Position numbers and translations under genes: made by a program
The notes under the pieces: generated by a model
The model's input: only the letters and a program-made list of their open reading frames with translations
Told to the model about the DNA's origin: nothing
The model's database searches: none
Part shown: positions 9,191 through 18,030 of the stretch, piece after piece
Layout: every line of letters starts with the position of its first letter
How positions within the stretch are numbered: position 1 is the first letter of the stretch
Assembly (NCBI GenBank): GCA_030700315.1
Contig: JAUYJO010000165.1
Coordinates: 1-32,805 of the forward strand
Length of the DNA stretch: 32,805 nt
Origin: Gallionella sp.
GTDB lineage: Bacteria; Pseudomonadota; Gammaproteobacteria; Burkholderiales; Gallionellaceae
Direction of reading: 5' to 3'

Positions 9191-9238
9191 CGGGCATGAC
9201 AAGTTTCATCATCAGGTGTGGCACACTTGTCATGTCCG
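9191..9238 (+). repeat. Structured repeat with conserved loop, family C, copy 1 (mrdA leader)
   Basis: CGGGCATGACAAGT (9191-9204) pairs over 14 bases, with one G-T wobble, with ACTTGTCATGTCCG (9225-9238). The 20-base loop TTCATCATCAGGTGTGGCAC shares ATCAGGTGTGGC with the second copy at 23142-23187. The hairpin ends 13 bases before the mrdA ATG and so lies over or beside its ribosome site, where it could affect translation. Confidence 0.65.
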
Positions 9239-9251
9239 TTAGGGTTCGCTG

Positions 9252-11180
9252 ATGGTCAAGCACGTCGAGATCAAAAACCATCAGCGCGAAATCTTTTACT
9301 TCCGGCTTCGCCTGGTGGTCAGCATCGGTTTTGTGCTGGCGCTGCTGGCGATTTTGCTGATGCGCTTTATTTATCTGCAAGTGGCGCGCCATGACCATTA
9401 CCAGACGCTGGCGGAGAGCAACCGCATTTCCGTTGTCCCGATTGTCCCGAACCGCGGCCTGATTCTCGACCGCAATGGTGTGGTGCTGGCGCACAACTAT
9501 TCCGGCTATACGCTGGAGATCGTCCCCAGCAAGACCGCCGACCTGGAAGCCACCATCGATGAATTATCCACGCTGGTCGAAATCACGCCCAAGGATCGCA
9601 AGCGCTTCAACAAGCTGCTTGCCGAACGGCGCAATTTCGAGACGCTGATGATCCGCAATCGCCTCACCGACGCGGAAGTTGCGCGTTTTGCCGCGCAGCA
9701 ATACCGCTTCCCGGGTGTCGAGATCAAAGCGCGGCTGTTCCGCGATTACCCCTATGGTGAAAAAACCGCGCATATGATCGGTTATGTCGGGCGCATCAAC
9801 CAGACCGATGTGGAACAGCTCGAAGAAAACGACCTCGCCGCCAACTATCGGGGCTCGGATTACATCGGTAAAACCGGCCTGGAGCAAAGCTATGAAAACG
9901 AGTTGCACGGCACTACCGGCGTGGAGCAGGTCGAGGTGGATTCCGCCGGGCGCGCGGTGCGCATGCTGTCGCGCACGCCGCCGGTTTCCGGCAATGCGCT
10001 GGTGTTGAGCATCGATGCCAAATTGCAGGAAATCGCCTTCCAATCGTTCGGTAACTATCGCGGCGCGCTGGTGGCGATCGACCCGAACAACGGCGAAGTG
10101 CTGGCCTTCGTCAGCAAGCCGGGCTACGACCCCAGCCTGTTCATCGATGGCATCGACACGCAAAGCTGGGACGAGCTGAACAATTCGCCCGATACGCCGC
10201 TCAACAACCGCGCGCTGCGCGGGCAATATCCGCCCGGCTCCACCATCAAGCCCTTCATGGCGCTGGCCGGGTTGCATTACAACATCAATTCGCCCGGCCA
10301 TACCATCAGCGATCCCGGGTATTTCACACTGCCCGGCAGCAGCCACCAATACCGCGATTGGAAAAAGGGCGGGCACGGCAGCGTGGACCTGTTCAAGTCC
10401 ATCGTGGTGTCGTGCGATACCTACTATTACGGGCTGGCGACCGAACTGGGCATAGACAAAATTTCCAGCTACCTGGCGCGCTTCGGTTTCGGCAAAAAAA
10501 CCGGCCTCGATCTGGGCAAGCGTTTAGACAGCGGCGAATTCGAGGGCGAGAGTTCCGGCCTGCTGCCCTCGCAGGACTGGAAAATGAGGCGCTACAAGCA
10601 GAAATGGTATGCAGGCGACACGGTATCGGTTGGCATCGGGCAAGGCTACAACCTGGTTACGCCGCTTCAACTGGCGGCGGCCACCGCGACACTGGCCAAT
10701 AATGGCGTGGGCTACAAGCCGCATCTGGTCAGGGAGGTGCGCAGTTCACGCAACGCCGAGAACCATCTGATAGCCAACCCCGTGGAATCCGACCTCGGCA
10801 TTGATCCGGCGCATCTCGATCTGGTCAAGCGCGCCATGATCGCAGCCACCCAGCCGGGCGGAACGGCGGTGCAAGCATCCGCCGGCGCGCCCTACCACAT
10901 CGCCGGCAAGACCGGCACCGCACAGGTGATCGCCATCAAGCAGGGCGAAAAATATATCGAAAGCCAGGTGAGCGAACGCCACCGCGATCACGCCTGGTTC
11001 ATCGCCTTTGCACCCGCCGAACAACCCAGGATCGCGCTGGTGGTGCTGGCGGAAAATGGCGGTCACGGCGGCAGCACGGCGGCTCCGATCGCGCGCAAGG
11101 TGCTGGATTATTACCTGCTCGGCAAAGTGCCACAGCCGTTGCCGGACATAACAGAAGTCGGGGAAGAGGAGCATGACTAG
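9252..11180 (+). CDS. mrdA: Penicillin-binding protein 2 (peptidoglycan transpeptidase of the elongasome)
   Basis: PBP2 cross-links peptidoglycan during rod elongation. The protein (642 residues) has an N-terminal membrane anchor at about 18-40, then the pedestal domain with the conserved NRGLILDRNG and FPGVEIKARLFRDYPYG. The transpeptidase domain follows with S330-x-x-K333 (PGSTIKP), the SxD-type motif S387-C-D389 and K553-T-G (AGKTGTAQV), so all three catalytic motifs are intact. The ATG at 9252 has AGGG nearby. The leader carries a conserved-loop hairpin. rodA starts 8 bases before the end of this gene, so PBP2 and its glycosyltransferase partner are translationally coupled. Confidence 0.97.
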   Translation: MVKHVEIKNHQREIFYFRLRLVVSIGFVLALLAILLMRFIYLQVARHDHYQTLAESNRISVVPIVPNRGLILDRNGVVLAHNYSGYTLEIVPSKTADLEATIDELSTLVEITPKDRKRFNKLLAERRNFETLMIRNRLTDAEVARFAAQQYRFPGVEIKARLFRDYPYGEKTAHMIGYVGRINQTDVEQLEENDLAANYRGSDYIGKTGLEQSYENELHGTTGVEQVEVDSAGRAVRMLSRTPPVSGNALVLSIDAKLQEIAFQSFGNYRGALVAIDPNNGEVLAFVSKPGYDPSLFIDGIDTQSWDELNNSPDTPLNNRALRGQYPPGSTIKPFMALAGLHYNINSPGHTISDPGYFTLPGSSHQYRDWKKGGHGSVDLFKSIVVSCDTYYYGLATELGIDKISSYLARFGFGKKTGLDLGKRLDSGEFEGESSGLLPSQDWKMRRYKQKWYAGDTVSVGIGQGYNLVTPLQLAAATATLANNGVGYKPHLVREVRSSRNAENHLIANPVESDLGIDPAHLDLVKRAMIAATQPGGTAVQASAGAPYHIAGKTGTAQVIAIKQGEKYIESQVSERHRDHAWFIAFAPAEQPRIALVVLAENGGHGGSTAAPIARKVLDYYLLGKVPQPLPDITEVGEEEHD

Positions 11181-12270
11181 ACGCCAGTTATGGTTGCGTT
11201 TCATCGCACATATCGATCGCCCGCTGCTGCTCGGCATCAGCCTGCTGCTGCTCACCAGCCTGCTGGTGCTGTACAGCGCGGACAACGCCAGTTGGGGGCA
11301 GCCGCTGAAACAGATGCTGAATATCGCGGTGGCGCTGACCTGCATGTGGCTGATCGCCAATCTGCCGCTGCATTACCTGATGCGCACCGCCGTGCCGGTC
11401 TATACGCTGGGCATGGCGCTGCTGATCGGCGTGGCGCTGTTCGGCGAAATCAGCCATGGCGCGCGGCGCTGGCTGAACCTGGGCGTCGTCACCCTGCAGC
11501 CGTCCGAGCTGATGAAAATCGGCATTCCGCTGATGATGGCCTGGTACTTCGAGAAGCACGAGGCCACGCTCACCCTGAAAAATTATTTTGTCGCCACGCT
11601 GCTGTTGCTGATGCCGGTGGCGTTGATCGTGCGCCAGCCCGACTTGGGCACCGCGATCCTGATTTCCGCCAGCGGGTTTTATGTGTTGTTTCTGGCCGGG
11701 CTTTCCTGGCGCGTGATGGCCGGGCTGTTGGTCGCCGCGCTCGCCAGCGCGCCGGTGCTGTGGTCGATGCTGCACGACTATCAGCGCCACCGCATCCTGA
11801 TGCTGTTCGACCCCTCGCAGGACGCGCTGGGAAAGGGCTACCACACTATCCAGGCCACCATCGCGGTGGGCTCCGGCGGCCTGCTCGGCAAGGGCTACCT
11901 GAACGGCACGCAGACCCATCTCGAATTTCTGCCGGAACGCACCACCGACTTCATTTTCGCGGTGTTCTCGGAAGAATTCGGCCTGCTCGGCAACCTGATC
12001 CTGCTGGCCATGTATCTGTTCGTGATCGTGCGCGGCTTTGTCATCACCGCGAATGCCTCCACCTATTTCACGCGCCTGATGGCGGGTTCCATCACGCTGA
12101 CTTTCGCCACCTACGCGTTCGTCAACATGGGCATGGTCAGCGGCATCCTGCCGGTGGTCGGCGTACCGCTGCCGCTGGTGAGTTACGGCGGCACATCGAT
12201 GCTGACCCTGATGCTGGGTTTTGGTATGCTAATGAGCATCGAAACGCACAAAAAACTTATCAAGACTTAA
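11173..12270 (+). CDS. rodA: RodA peptidoglycan glycosyltransferase (SEDS family)
   Basis: RodA polymerises lipid II into glycan strands and works as a pair with PBP2. The 365-residue protein is highly hydrophobic, with about ten membrane helices. Family motifs include GARRWLNLGVVTLQPSELMK, which carries the SEDS signature, then RQPDLGTAILI, FIFAVFSEEFGLLGN with the conserved Glu, and GVPLPLVSYGGTSML near the end. The ATG lies inside the last codons of mrdA. A clear AAGGAGAG for rlpA follows its stop, so the three genes probably share one transcript. Confidence 0.97.
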   Translation: MTRRQLWLRFIAHIDRPLLLGISLLLLTSLLVLYSADNASWGQPLKQMLNIAVALTCMWLIANLPLHYLMRTAVPVYTLGMALLIGVALFGEISHGARRWLNLGVVTLQPSELMKIGIPLMMAWYFEKHEATLTLKNYFVATLLLLMPVALIVRQPDLGTAILISASGFYVLFLAGLSWRVMAGLLVAALASAPVLWSMLHDYQRHRILMLFDPSQDALGKGYHTIQATIAVGSGGLLGKGYLNGTQTHLEFLPERTTDFIFAVFSEEFGLLGNLILLAMYLFVIVRGFVITANASTYFTRLMAGSITLTFATYAFVNMGMVSGILPVVGVPLPLVSYGGTSMLTLMLGFGMLMSIETHKKLIKT

Positions 12271-12281
12271 GGAGAGATCGC

Positions 12282-13226
12282 ATGAACAAGCAAGTAGTGG
12301 TTCTGGCACTGGCAACCCTGATGTTCGCCGCCTGCGGCAGCACCCCGCAACGCGAGGCGGAAACACGCGACACGCCCGCGCCGGTCGAAGACCGCTCCGC
12401 CGGCGTGACCGGCACATCCGCCGCGCCTGCGGGCGGTGGCTATCTGGCCGGAGACGGCCCTGGCGCGGAGGCCCCGGCCAACCTCGACAGCATTCCCGAT
12501 GCCGTGCCGAAAAACGAGCCGCCGCACCGCTACGCCAACCGCCCCTACACCGCGCTAGGCAAGACCTACACGCCGCTGACCGCTGCGGGCAATTACAAGG
12601 AGCGCGGCATCGCCTCGTGGTACGGCAAGAAATTCCACGGCCAGCGCACCTCCAGCGGCGAAGTGTACGACATGTATGCCATGACCGCCGCGCATCCCAC
12701 CCTGCCGATCCCGAGCTATGCGCGCGTAACCAACCCGGCCAATAATAAATCCGTGGTGGTGCGCATCAACGACCGCGGCCCGTTTCTGCATGAGCGCGTG
12801 ATAGATCTTTCCTATACCGCCGCGCACAAGCTCGGCTATATTGGCACCGGCAGCGCGGAAGTCGAAGTGGAAAGCCTGGCTCCCGATACCGTCATCGCGC
12901 CGATCGCTGCGGCAGAGCGGATCACCAGCACACCGCTGCCTCCGGCGAACGTGCCGCCACAAGCCGCCGCACCCATGCAGGACGCGGTGAGCGGCAGCAA
13001 TGTTTACCTGCAACTCGGCGCCTTCAAAACACCGGAAGCAGCTGAAAGTTTCATGGCGCAAATGCGCGCCAAACTGAGCGACCTCGGCAAGCAACTCAGC
13101 CTGTTTGTCAAAGACGGGCTCACGCGCGTCCACCTCGGGCCGTATGCGGATCAGAACGAAGCGCGCAGCAGCGCGGATAGTTTGCAAGGCAAACTGGGGT
13201 TCAAGCCCTTGGTGAATTTGCGTTAA
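12282..13226 (+). CDS. rlpA: Septal ring lytic transglycosylase RlpA (lipoprotein)
   Basis: RlpA is an outer-membrane lipoprotein that cleaves glycan strands lacking stem peptides. The 314-residue protein starts with a type II signal peptide whose lipobox ends MFAAC-G (Cys18). A Pro/Ala-rich linker follows. The double-psi beta-barrel runs at about residues 105-200, with GIASWYGKKFHGQRTSSGE and VVVRINDRGPF, which carry the family's catalytic Glu and Asp/His region. A C-terminal SPOR domain, VYLQLGAFKTPEAAESFM through HLGPYADQNEA, binds denuded septal glycan. AAGGAGAG sits 6 bases before the ATG at 12282. It meets comM tail to tail with a 6-base gap. Confidence 0.95.
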   Translation: MNKQVVVLALATLMFAACGSTPQREAETRDTPAPVEDRSAGVTGTSAAPAGGGYLAGDGPGAEAPANLDSIPDAVPKNEPPHRYANRPYTALGKTYTPLTAAGNYKERGIASWYGKKFHGQRTSSGEVYDMYAMTAAHPTLPIPSYARVTNPANNKSVVVRINDRGPFLHERVIDLSYTAAHKLGYIGTGSAEVEVESLAPDTVIAPIAAAERITSTPLPPANVPPQAAAPMQDAVSGSNVYLQLGAFKTPEAAESFMAQMRAKLSDLGKQLSLFVKDGLTRVHLGPYADQNEARSSADSLQGKLGFKPLVNLR

Positions 13227-13232
13227 TCCGGG

Positions 13233-14723
13233 TTAAAGGTTGAGCCGCCGGTACTGCACCGCTTCGGCGATATGCCGCGCCTCGATACCCTCCGCCCCTT
13301 CCAGATCAGCGATGCTGCGCGCGACTTTGAGTATGCGGTGATAAGCGCGCGCGGAGAGGTTGAGGCGGCTGAAAGCCTGGTGCAGCAGCGCGGCGCCCTG
13401 TTCATCCGGCGCGCATAGCGCATCGACCTCGGTAACCGAAAGCAGCGCGTTGGCCTTGTCCTGGCGCGCGAGCTGGCGTTGCCGTGCAATTTCCACGCGC
13501 GCCTGCAACGCGGCGCTGGTTTCGCCTCCCGCTTTGTTGAGCAAATCATCCTGCGCCACGGCGGGCACTTCGATCTGAATGTCGATACGGTCCAGCAGCG
13601 GGCCGGAAATCTTGCTGCGGTAGCGCGAAACCTGATCGGGCGTGCAGCGGCATTTGCCGTTGTAGTGGCCGAGATAGCCGCACGGGCACGGGTTCATCGC
13701 GGCGATGAGCTGAAATTGCGCCGGAAAATCGGCGCGTCGTGCGGCGCGCGAGATGGTGATGCGTCCCGATTCCATCGGCTCGCGCAACACCTCCAGCACG
13801 CTGCGCTCGAACTCCGGCAACTCGTCTAGAAACAGCACGCCGTGCAAGGCCATGGAGATTTCGCCGGGACGCGGATTGCTGCCGCCGCCGACCAGCGCCA
13901 CGCCGGAAGCGGTGTGATGCGGCGCGCGATACGGACGCGTCTTCCATTTCGCCACGTCGAAGTGGCCATCCAGCGATTGCAATGCCGCGCTTTCCAACGC
14001 TTCGGTGGCGGACATCTGCGGCAGGATGCCGGGGAAGCGCGCCGCCAGCATCGACTTGCCGGTCCCCGGCGGGCCGACCATCAACACGCTATGCCCGCCG
14101 GCGGCGGCGATTTCCAGCGCGCGCTTGACCTGCGCCTGACCTTTCACTTCGCGCATGTCAGGATAGTGCGGCGGAATGGTTTGCGGTTGGCTGATATACG
14201 GCGCGATACTTTCCCTGCCTGCGAGATGCGCCGCCACCTGCAGCAGCGATCGCGCCGGATACACGGTCGCCTCATTCACCAGCGCGGCTTCGGCGGCATT
14301 CGCATGCGGCAGGATGAAAGCGCGCCCGCTGCTGGCGGCGCGATAAGTCATCGCCAGCGCGCCGCGTATCGGGCGTAGCTCGCCGGTCAGCGCGAGTTCA
14401 CCGGCGTATTCGTATTCGGCAAGTTTGTTGGAAGGAATTTGCCCGGTCGCGGCGAGAATGCCGAGCGCGATGGGCAAATCGAAGCGCCCGCTTTCCTTGG
14501 GCAGATCGGCGGGCGCGAGGTTGACGGTGATGCGGCGCGCCGGAAAATCGAACTGGCAATTCTGCAACGCGGCGCGCACCCGATCCTTGCTTTCCTTGAC
14601 TTCGGTTTCCGGCAAACCGACGATGGTGAAGTTGGGCAGGCCGTTGGCGAGATGCACTTCGACGGTGACCAGCGCCGCCTCCATGCCGGATAACGCGCGG
14701 CTGTAAAGCACAGCCAGGCTCAT
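13233..14723 (-). CDS. comM: ComM/YifB family AAA+ helicase (Mg-chelatase-like)
   Basis: ComM is a hexameric branch-migration helicase that aids integration of DNA during natural transformation. The 496-residue protein has the N-terminal Lon-protease-like fold (MSLAVLYSRALSGMEAALVT through VRAALQNCQFDFPARRITVN). The AAA+ core has Walker A GPPGTGKS near residue 220, LHGVLFLDELPEF as Walker B, and the Cys-rich MNPCPCGYLGH loop that marks the family. It ends in the Mg-chelatase C-terminal helical domain. All motifs are intact. It is transcribed right after ubiK, with 2 bases between them. Confidence 0.95.
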   Translation of the reverse strand: MSLAVLYSRALSGMEAALVTVEVHLANGLPNFTIVGLPETEVKESKDRVRAALQNCQFDFPARRITVNLAPADLPKESGRFDLPIALGILAATGQIPSNKLAEYEYAGELALTGELRPIRGALAMTYRAASSGRAFILPHANAAEAALVNEATVYPARSLLQVAAHLAGRESIAPYISQPQTIPPHYPDMREVKGQAQVKRALEIAAAGGHSVLMVGPPGTGKSMLAARFPGILPQMSATEALESAALQSLDGHFDVAKWKTRPYRAPHHTASGVALVGGGSNPRPGEISMALHGVLFLDELPEFERSVLEVLREPMESGRITISRAARRADFPAQFQLIAAMNPCPCGYLGHYNGKCRCTPDQVSRYRSKISGPLLDRIDIQIEVPAVAQDDLLNKAGGETSAALQARVEIARQRQLARQDKANALLSVTEVDALCAPDEQGAALLHQAFSRLNLSARAYHRILKVARSIADLEGAEGIEARHIAEAVQYRRLNL

Positions 14724-14725
14724 AA

Positions 14726-14974
14726 CTACTGCGCTGCTGGGTGTCGCTGCGCTTCCAGCGCGGCGACACGCGCCTCCAGCGCGGTGAGTTGCTGGCGCGC
14801 GCGCGCCAGCATTTCTGCCTGGATGTCGAATTCTTCACGCGTCACCAGATCAAGTTTGGCGAAGCATTGCATCAGCAGCGCGCGGGCATTTTTCTCGATG
14901 TCCCGGGCGGGGCTGTTTTTCACCAGCTCACTCAGCTTCGCGGACAAGTCGTCGAAAAATTTGGTATCAGTCAT
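14726..14974 (-). CDS. ubiK: Ubiquinone biosynthesis accessory factor UbiK (BMFP domain)
   Basis: This 82-residue protein has the BMFP/YqiC layout. An amphipathic N-terminal region (FFDDLSAKLSELVKNSPARD) binds membrane. The middle carries VTREEFDIQAEMLAR, the family's most conserved stretch. A C-terminal coiled coil has Leu/Ala heptads (LTALEARVAALEAQ). UbiK assists the late steps of ubiquinone synthesis together with UbiJ. The start at 14974 has a purine-rich GGGAGAC upstream. It precedes comM, a pairing often seen in betaproteobacteria. Confidence 0.9.
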   Translation of the reverse strand: MTDTKFFDDLSAKLSELVKNSPARDIEKNARALLMQCFAKLDLVTREEFDIQAEMLARARQQLTALEARVAALEAQRHPAAQ

Positions 14975-15060
14975 AATTGTGTCTCCCGTGGTTAATACGC
15001 TGCGAAGTGTAACAAGTTACGCGCCGATCCGCTGCACCACGGCGCGACACGGCTGCAATT

Positions 15061-15091
15061 CATTGCTTACACTGGTAAGTCAATGTGATAC
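15061..15091 (+). promoter_or_regulatory. Probable vapBC promoter with overlapping operator palindrome
   Basis: CATTGCTTAC (15061-15070) and GTAAGTCAATG (15075-15085) form an imperfect inverted repeat around ACTG. TTGCTT (15063-15068) and GATACT (15086-15091) are 17 bases apart and can serve as -35 and -10 boxes. A palindrome over the promoter fits autorepression by an AbrB-type antitoxin, as is common for vapBC. Confidence 0.45.
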
Positions 15092-15134
15092 TATGAAAAC
15101 CCTCAAACGGGTACGACAAATTCAGGAGTCGATC

Positions 15135-15374
15135 ATGATTGTAACGGTATCTGAAAAAGGCCAGCTGGTCATCCCCGCAAAGATTCGCCGACTGTTGGGT
15201 ATTACGCCTGGCACGAGGCTGAATGTTTTGCCGGATGCAGGTGGATTCAGGGCGTTGGTGGATGATGCCAGAAAAACCAAACGCGCGACCGACTGTGTTG
15301 GCATTGCCGGATACACCGGCCCGGCGATTCCTGCGGATCAAATGGATGCTGCCCAATACGCGACCAAACCGTGA
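15135..15374 (+). CDS. vapB: AbrB/MazE-type antitoxin (VapB-like)
   Basis: The 79-residue protein has the swapped-hairpin AbrB DNA-binding domain at residues 1-45, reading VTVSEKGQLVIPAKIRRLLG, then ITPGTRLNVL. Its Lys/Arg-rich and acidic C-terminal half probably wraps the toxin and blocks its active site. The start at 15135 has AGGAG 7 bases upstream. The TGA stop overlaps the toxin's GTG start, the usual arrangement for a toxin-antitoxin operon. The complex probably represses its own promoter through the palindrome at 15061. Confidence 0.85.
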   Translation: MIVTVSEKGQLVIPAKIRRLLGITPGTRLNVLPDAGGFRALVDDARKTKRATDCVGIAGYTGPAIPADQMDAAQYATKP

Positions 15375-15775
15375 TCGCGCTCGATACCAATGTTCTGGCA
15401 AGGCTGGTGACCAACGATGATCCGGTGCAGGCACGCCAGTCAGTCTCGCTCATTGATACGGGCAATGCTTTGTTCGTGCCACTTACGGTGGCTCTGGAAC
15501 TTGAATGGGTGTTGCGCGGCGCGTATTTACTGGATAAACACGCCATCGTAAGATCGTTTGAAGCGCTGCTGTCAGTGCGAAATATGAATTTTGAAAGGCA
15601 GTCCGATATTCAACAAGCGCTTCAATACTATCAGTCGGGTTTTGATTTCGCTGATGCGCTGCATCATGCCGGCACGACGGGCTGCAAAGCAATGGCGACA
15701 TTCGACCAGAAGTTTAAGAGGTTGGCTGCCAAGGCAAAATTGAAGCCGCCGGTAATTGCGCCAACCGAAATATAA
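15371..15775 (+). CDS. vapC: PIN-domain ribonuclease toxin (VapC-like)
   Basis: The 134-residue PIN-domain protein is the toxin of the pair. It shows the acidic residues of the Mg-dependent nuclease site: D5 in IALDTNVLARL, E43 in VALELEWVLRG, and Asp in the GFDFADALHHAG motif, with a later Asp in MATFDQKFKRLA. VapC enzymes cut tRNA or rRNA at one site; the target here is unknown. The start is GTG at 15371, inside the antitoxin stop codon. All catalytic residues are present, so the toxin looks functional. Confidence 0.88.
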   Translation: MIALDTNVLARLVTNDDPVQARQSVSLIDTGNALFVPLTVALELEWVLRGAYLLDKHAIVRSFEALLSVRNMNFERQSDIQQALQYYQSGFDFADALHHAGTTGCKAMATFDQKFKRLAAKAKLKPPVIAPTEI

Positions 15776-16085
15776 AACAATCCGCAGGCGGGCTATGCCA
15801 GACATGGTGGGTATACACACCCACGGCTACACGTCGTGTAGCGCGGAATCAATCGGGAGACGCCCGTGTTGCTTTGCCGAGGATTATTATCATCGTTGCC
15901 TCCCTTGGCTACAGAAATCGGCTACCGACTGACGCTTCCATGTCGGATAGCTTTGCATAACCATCTGACTTGGCCGTCAAAAAACGACGGCCAAGTCATT
16001 GGTTAACGCTGCGCTCATCCGACCTGCAGCGGCTGCGGTTAAGCAATTGCTGTTTTTAATCAGAACCCCGGCGAGATAGCAATAG
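15776..16085. other. 310-base gap with hairpins, no gene seen
   Basis: No coding frame is convincing here. It holds a perfect 7-bp palindrome CTACACGTCGTGTAG (15827-15841), a family B hairpin (15958-16006), and the dispersed word ACGCTGCGCTCATCCG just after it. The T-run near 16050 is not preceded by a strong stem. It separates the toxin-antitoxin pair from a broken gene. Confidence 0.5.
15958..16006. repeat. Dispersed hairpin repeat, family B, divergent copy
   Basis: AACCATCTGACTTGGCCGTC, then an A-rich loop, then GACGGCCAAGTCATTGGTT. The arms pair as ACTTGGCCGTC/GACGGCCAAGT plus outer AACCA/TGGTT, giving a long near-perfect stem. The flanking words are shared with the other family B copies, but the symmetry here is better. 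Confidence 0.65.
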
Positions 16086-16523
16086 CTACAATAATTTCCC
16101 CCGGCGTTTCGCCGGCTGCCTGAACATGGCATAGTGCCGCTGCATGCGCTCCACATAAGTTTTGCCCTGGATCGTCTCCTCGAATACTGACAAGAAAAAT
16201 GTGGCGTGGGATGATTACGGGTTTAGCGGATCAAGGGTCGGGCGGCACATCTCCTCAGCGTCCAGTAAGTCTGTTCCCGCCCATTTTCGATAGAATTCTG
16301 GGGCTTCCCATCCATAGCTGATCGTGGCCCAAACCTTGTCCCCACTGTGATGCCCGAGCACTTTAATTATGACCCGCCGGCAATCGCATCGCGTATCGTC
16401 GCAATAGAATTCCAGGAAGCCGTATTCATCGGCAGGCATTGCCCTGCCGGGTAAAACTGTGCAGACTCGTGTTTCTTTGAATGCAAGGTCTTTGAATCGG
16501 CTGTAAAACGCCATCATCGCCAT
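16086..16523 (-). pseudogene. Conserved small protein of unknown function, broken by one in-frame TAA
   Basis: From the ATG at 16523 (with AGGAGA upstream) 102 residues can be read: YSRFKDLAFKETRV, DEYGFLEFYCDDTRCDCRRV, SGDKVWATISYGWEAPEFY and PTLDPLNP, then TAA at 16215-16217. The same frame stays open for 42 more codons, including FEETIQGKTYVERMQRHYAMF, before a TAG at 16086. From memory, relatives with the DPLNPQS join and a C-terminal YVERLKRHY-type helix exist as one protein, so the TAA probably replaces a Gln CAA. No function is known to me; the Cys cluster CDDTRCDC suggests metal binding. A new truncation or readthrough is possible. Confidence 0.6.
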
Positions 16524-16755
16524 TTCATCTGTTCTCCTGTTGAGAGTTGCATAAATGAAGACGGTATAACTCGGTGGTGTTGATGTTGCGACTCCTCGCC
16601 AATCGCACTGGATCAGGCCACTACCTGCACTCTCCATCCACTGTGCCTACATGGATGCGCGGTGGCTCCATTCCTTCGTCAGGGTAGAAGTAGAAGCGTC
16701 AATTCAATAAACGTAGAACGGTGTGCATGATTCAGCGGCTTTCATGAATAAGTCG

Positions 16756-18030
16756 CTAGCCTTGATAAACAACCTGTCCGTCGACCAGCGTGTAGCGCAC
16801 TTTGCCTTGCACTTCGAGGCCGGTGAACGGCGTGTTTTTGCCCTGGCTTTTCAGTGCGCACGGCTCAACCTTCCAGTACGCTTCGGGATCGAATACGCAC
16901 AGGTCGGCTGTCGCGCCGACGCTCATATGTCCCGCGTCCAGCCCCAGTATCCGGGCGGGTTGCAGCGTGGTCTTGGCGAGCGCGCTCACCAGTGGGATAT
17001 TTTCCTCGCGCGCCCATTTCAGCGCCAGCGGCAGCAATAATTCCAGGCCGGTCGCGCCCGCTTCCGCTTCGGCGAACGGCAATTGTTTGGCGTCGTCGTC
17101 GACCGGCGCGTGGTTGGAGCAAATTGCATCGACAGTTCCGTCCAGCAAACCGGCGCGCAAGGCGGCGCGGTCGCGCAGGCTGCGCAGCGGCGGCATCAGG
17201 TGGCAGTTCGGGTCGAAGAAGCCGATGTCCATTTCCGACAGGTGGGTGTGGTTTATCGAGACATCGCAGCTTACCGCCAGCCCCTGCCGCTTCGCCGCGC
17301 GCACCATTTCCACGCCAGCCGCGCTGGAGATGCGGCAGATGTGCAGCTTCGCGCCGGTCTGTTGCGCCAGCGCCAGCATGGTCGAGAGCGCGATGGTCTC
17401 GGCGCACACCGGGATGACGGGCAGGCCGCAACGTGTCGCCACTTCGCCATCGTGCGCCACGCCGTCCCTGGCGAGGAAGCTGTCCTGCGGGCGCAGCCAC
17501 ACGGAAAAATTAAAAGTCGCGGCGTACTGCATGGCGCGCAGCAACACGCGCGTGTCGGTGAGCGGCGCATCGGCCTGGCTGAACGCCACGCATCCGGCAT
17601 CTGCCAGTTCCGCCATCTCGGTCAGTTCCCGCCCTTGCAGCGCGTCGGTCAGCGCGCCGATCGGGTAGAGATGCGCACGGCTCAGATTTTTGGCGCGGTG
17701 CTTGAGCATTTCCACCAGTCCCGGCTCGTCCAGCGGCGGATCGGTATCCGGCGGGCAGGCCAGACTGGTGATGCCGCCCGCTACCGCCGCTTCCATTTCC
17801 GATTCCATAGTCGCCATATATTCGTAGCCCGGCTCGCGCAACCGCGCGGCCAGGTCGATCAGGCCGGGTATGACCACCAACCCGGTAGCATCAATGACTT
17901 TATCTGCGACGAAACCAGCCGGAGCGATGCCGACAGCAACTACCTTGCCAGCCGCGATGAACAAATCTTGCTGCGCGTCGAGGTTGTTCTTCGGGTCGAT
18001 CAGCCGCCCGTTCTTGATCTGGATGTTCAT
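16756..18030 (-). CDS. pyrX: Dihydroorotase-like protein, catalytically dead (PyrC'/PyrX type)
   Basis: This 424-residue amidohydrolase-fold protein aligns with class I dihydroorotase, but the metal-binding motif DxHxHLREPG reads [10 protein letters not shown]. Both zinc-binding His are lost (Ala and Arg instead). Other landmarks remain: [42 protein letters not shown], and [15 protein letters not shown]. In pseudomonads such inactive homologues are needed to assemble aspartate transcarbamoylase with PyrB, and a separate active PyrC does the chemistry. Its ATG overlaps the pyrB stop by 4 bases (ATGA), as expected for a fixed stoichiometry. The symbol follows the pseudogene-like enzyme usage and could also be written pyrC. 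Confidence 0.88.
   Translation of the reverse strand: MNIQIKNGRLIDPKNNLDAQQDLFIAAGKVVAVGIAPAGFVADKVIDATGLVVIPGLIDLAARLREPGYEYMATMESEMEAAVAGGITSLACPPDTDPPLDEPGLVEMLKHRAKNLSRAHLYPIGALTDALQGRELTEMAELADAGCVAFSQADAPLTDTRVLLRAMQYAATFNFSVWLRPQDSFLARDGVAHDGEVATRCGLPVIPVCAETIALSTMLALAQQTGAKLHICRISSAAGVEMVRAAKRQGLAVSCDVSINHTHLSEMDIGFFDPNCHLMPPLRSLRDRAALRAGLLDGTVDAICSNHAPVDDDAKQLPFAEAEAGATGLELLLPLALKWAREENIPLVSALAKTTLQPARILGLDAGHMSVGATADLCVFDPEAYWKVEPCALKSQGKNTPFTGLEVQGKVRYTLVDGQVVYQG

Noticed and set aside
11190-12281. A long open frame over rodA joined to rlpA
   Set aside because: It is a shadow frame of rodA, Arg/Pro/Ala-rich and without homology; the real rlpA start with lipobox and ribosome site is at 12282.
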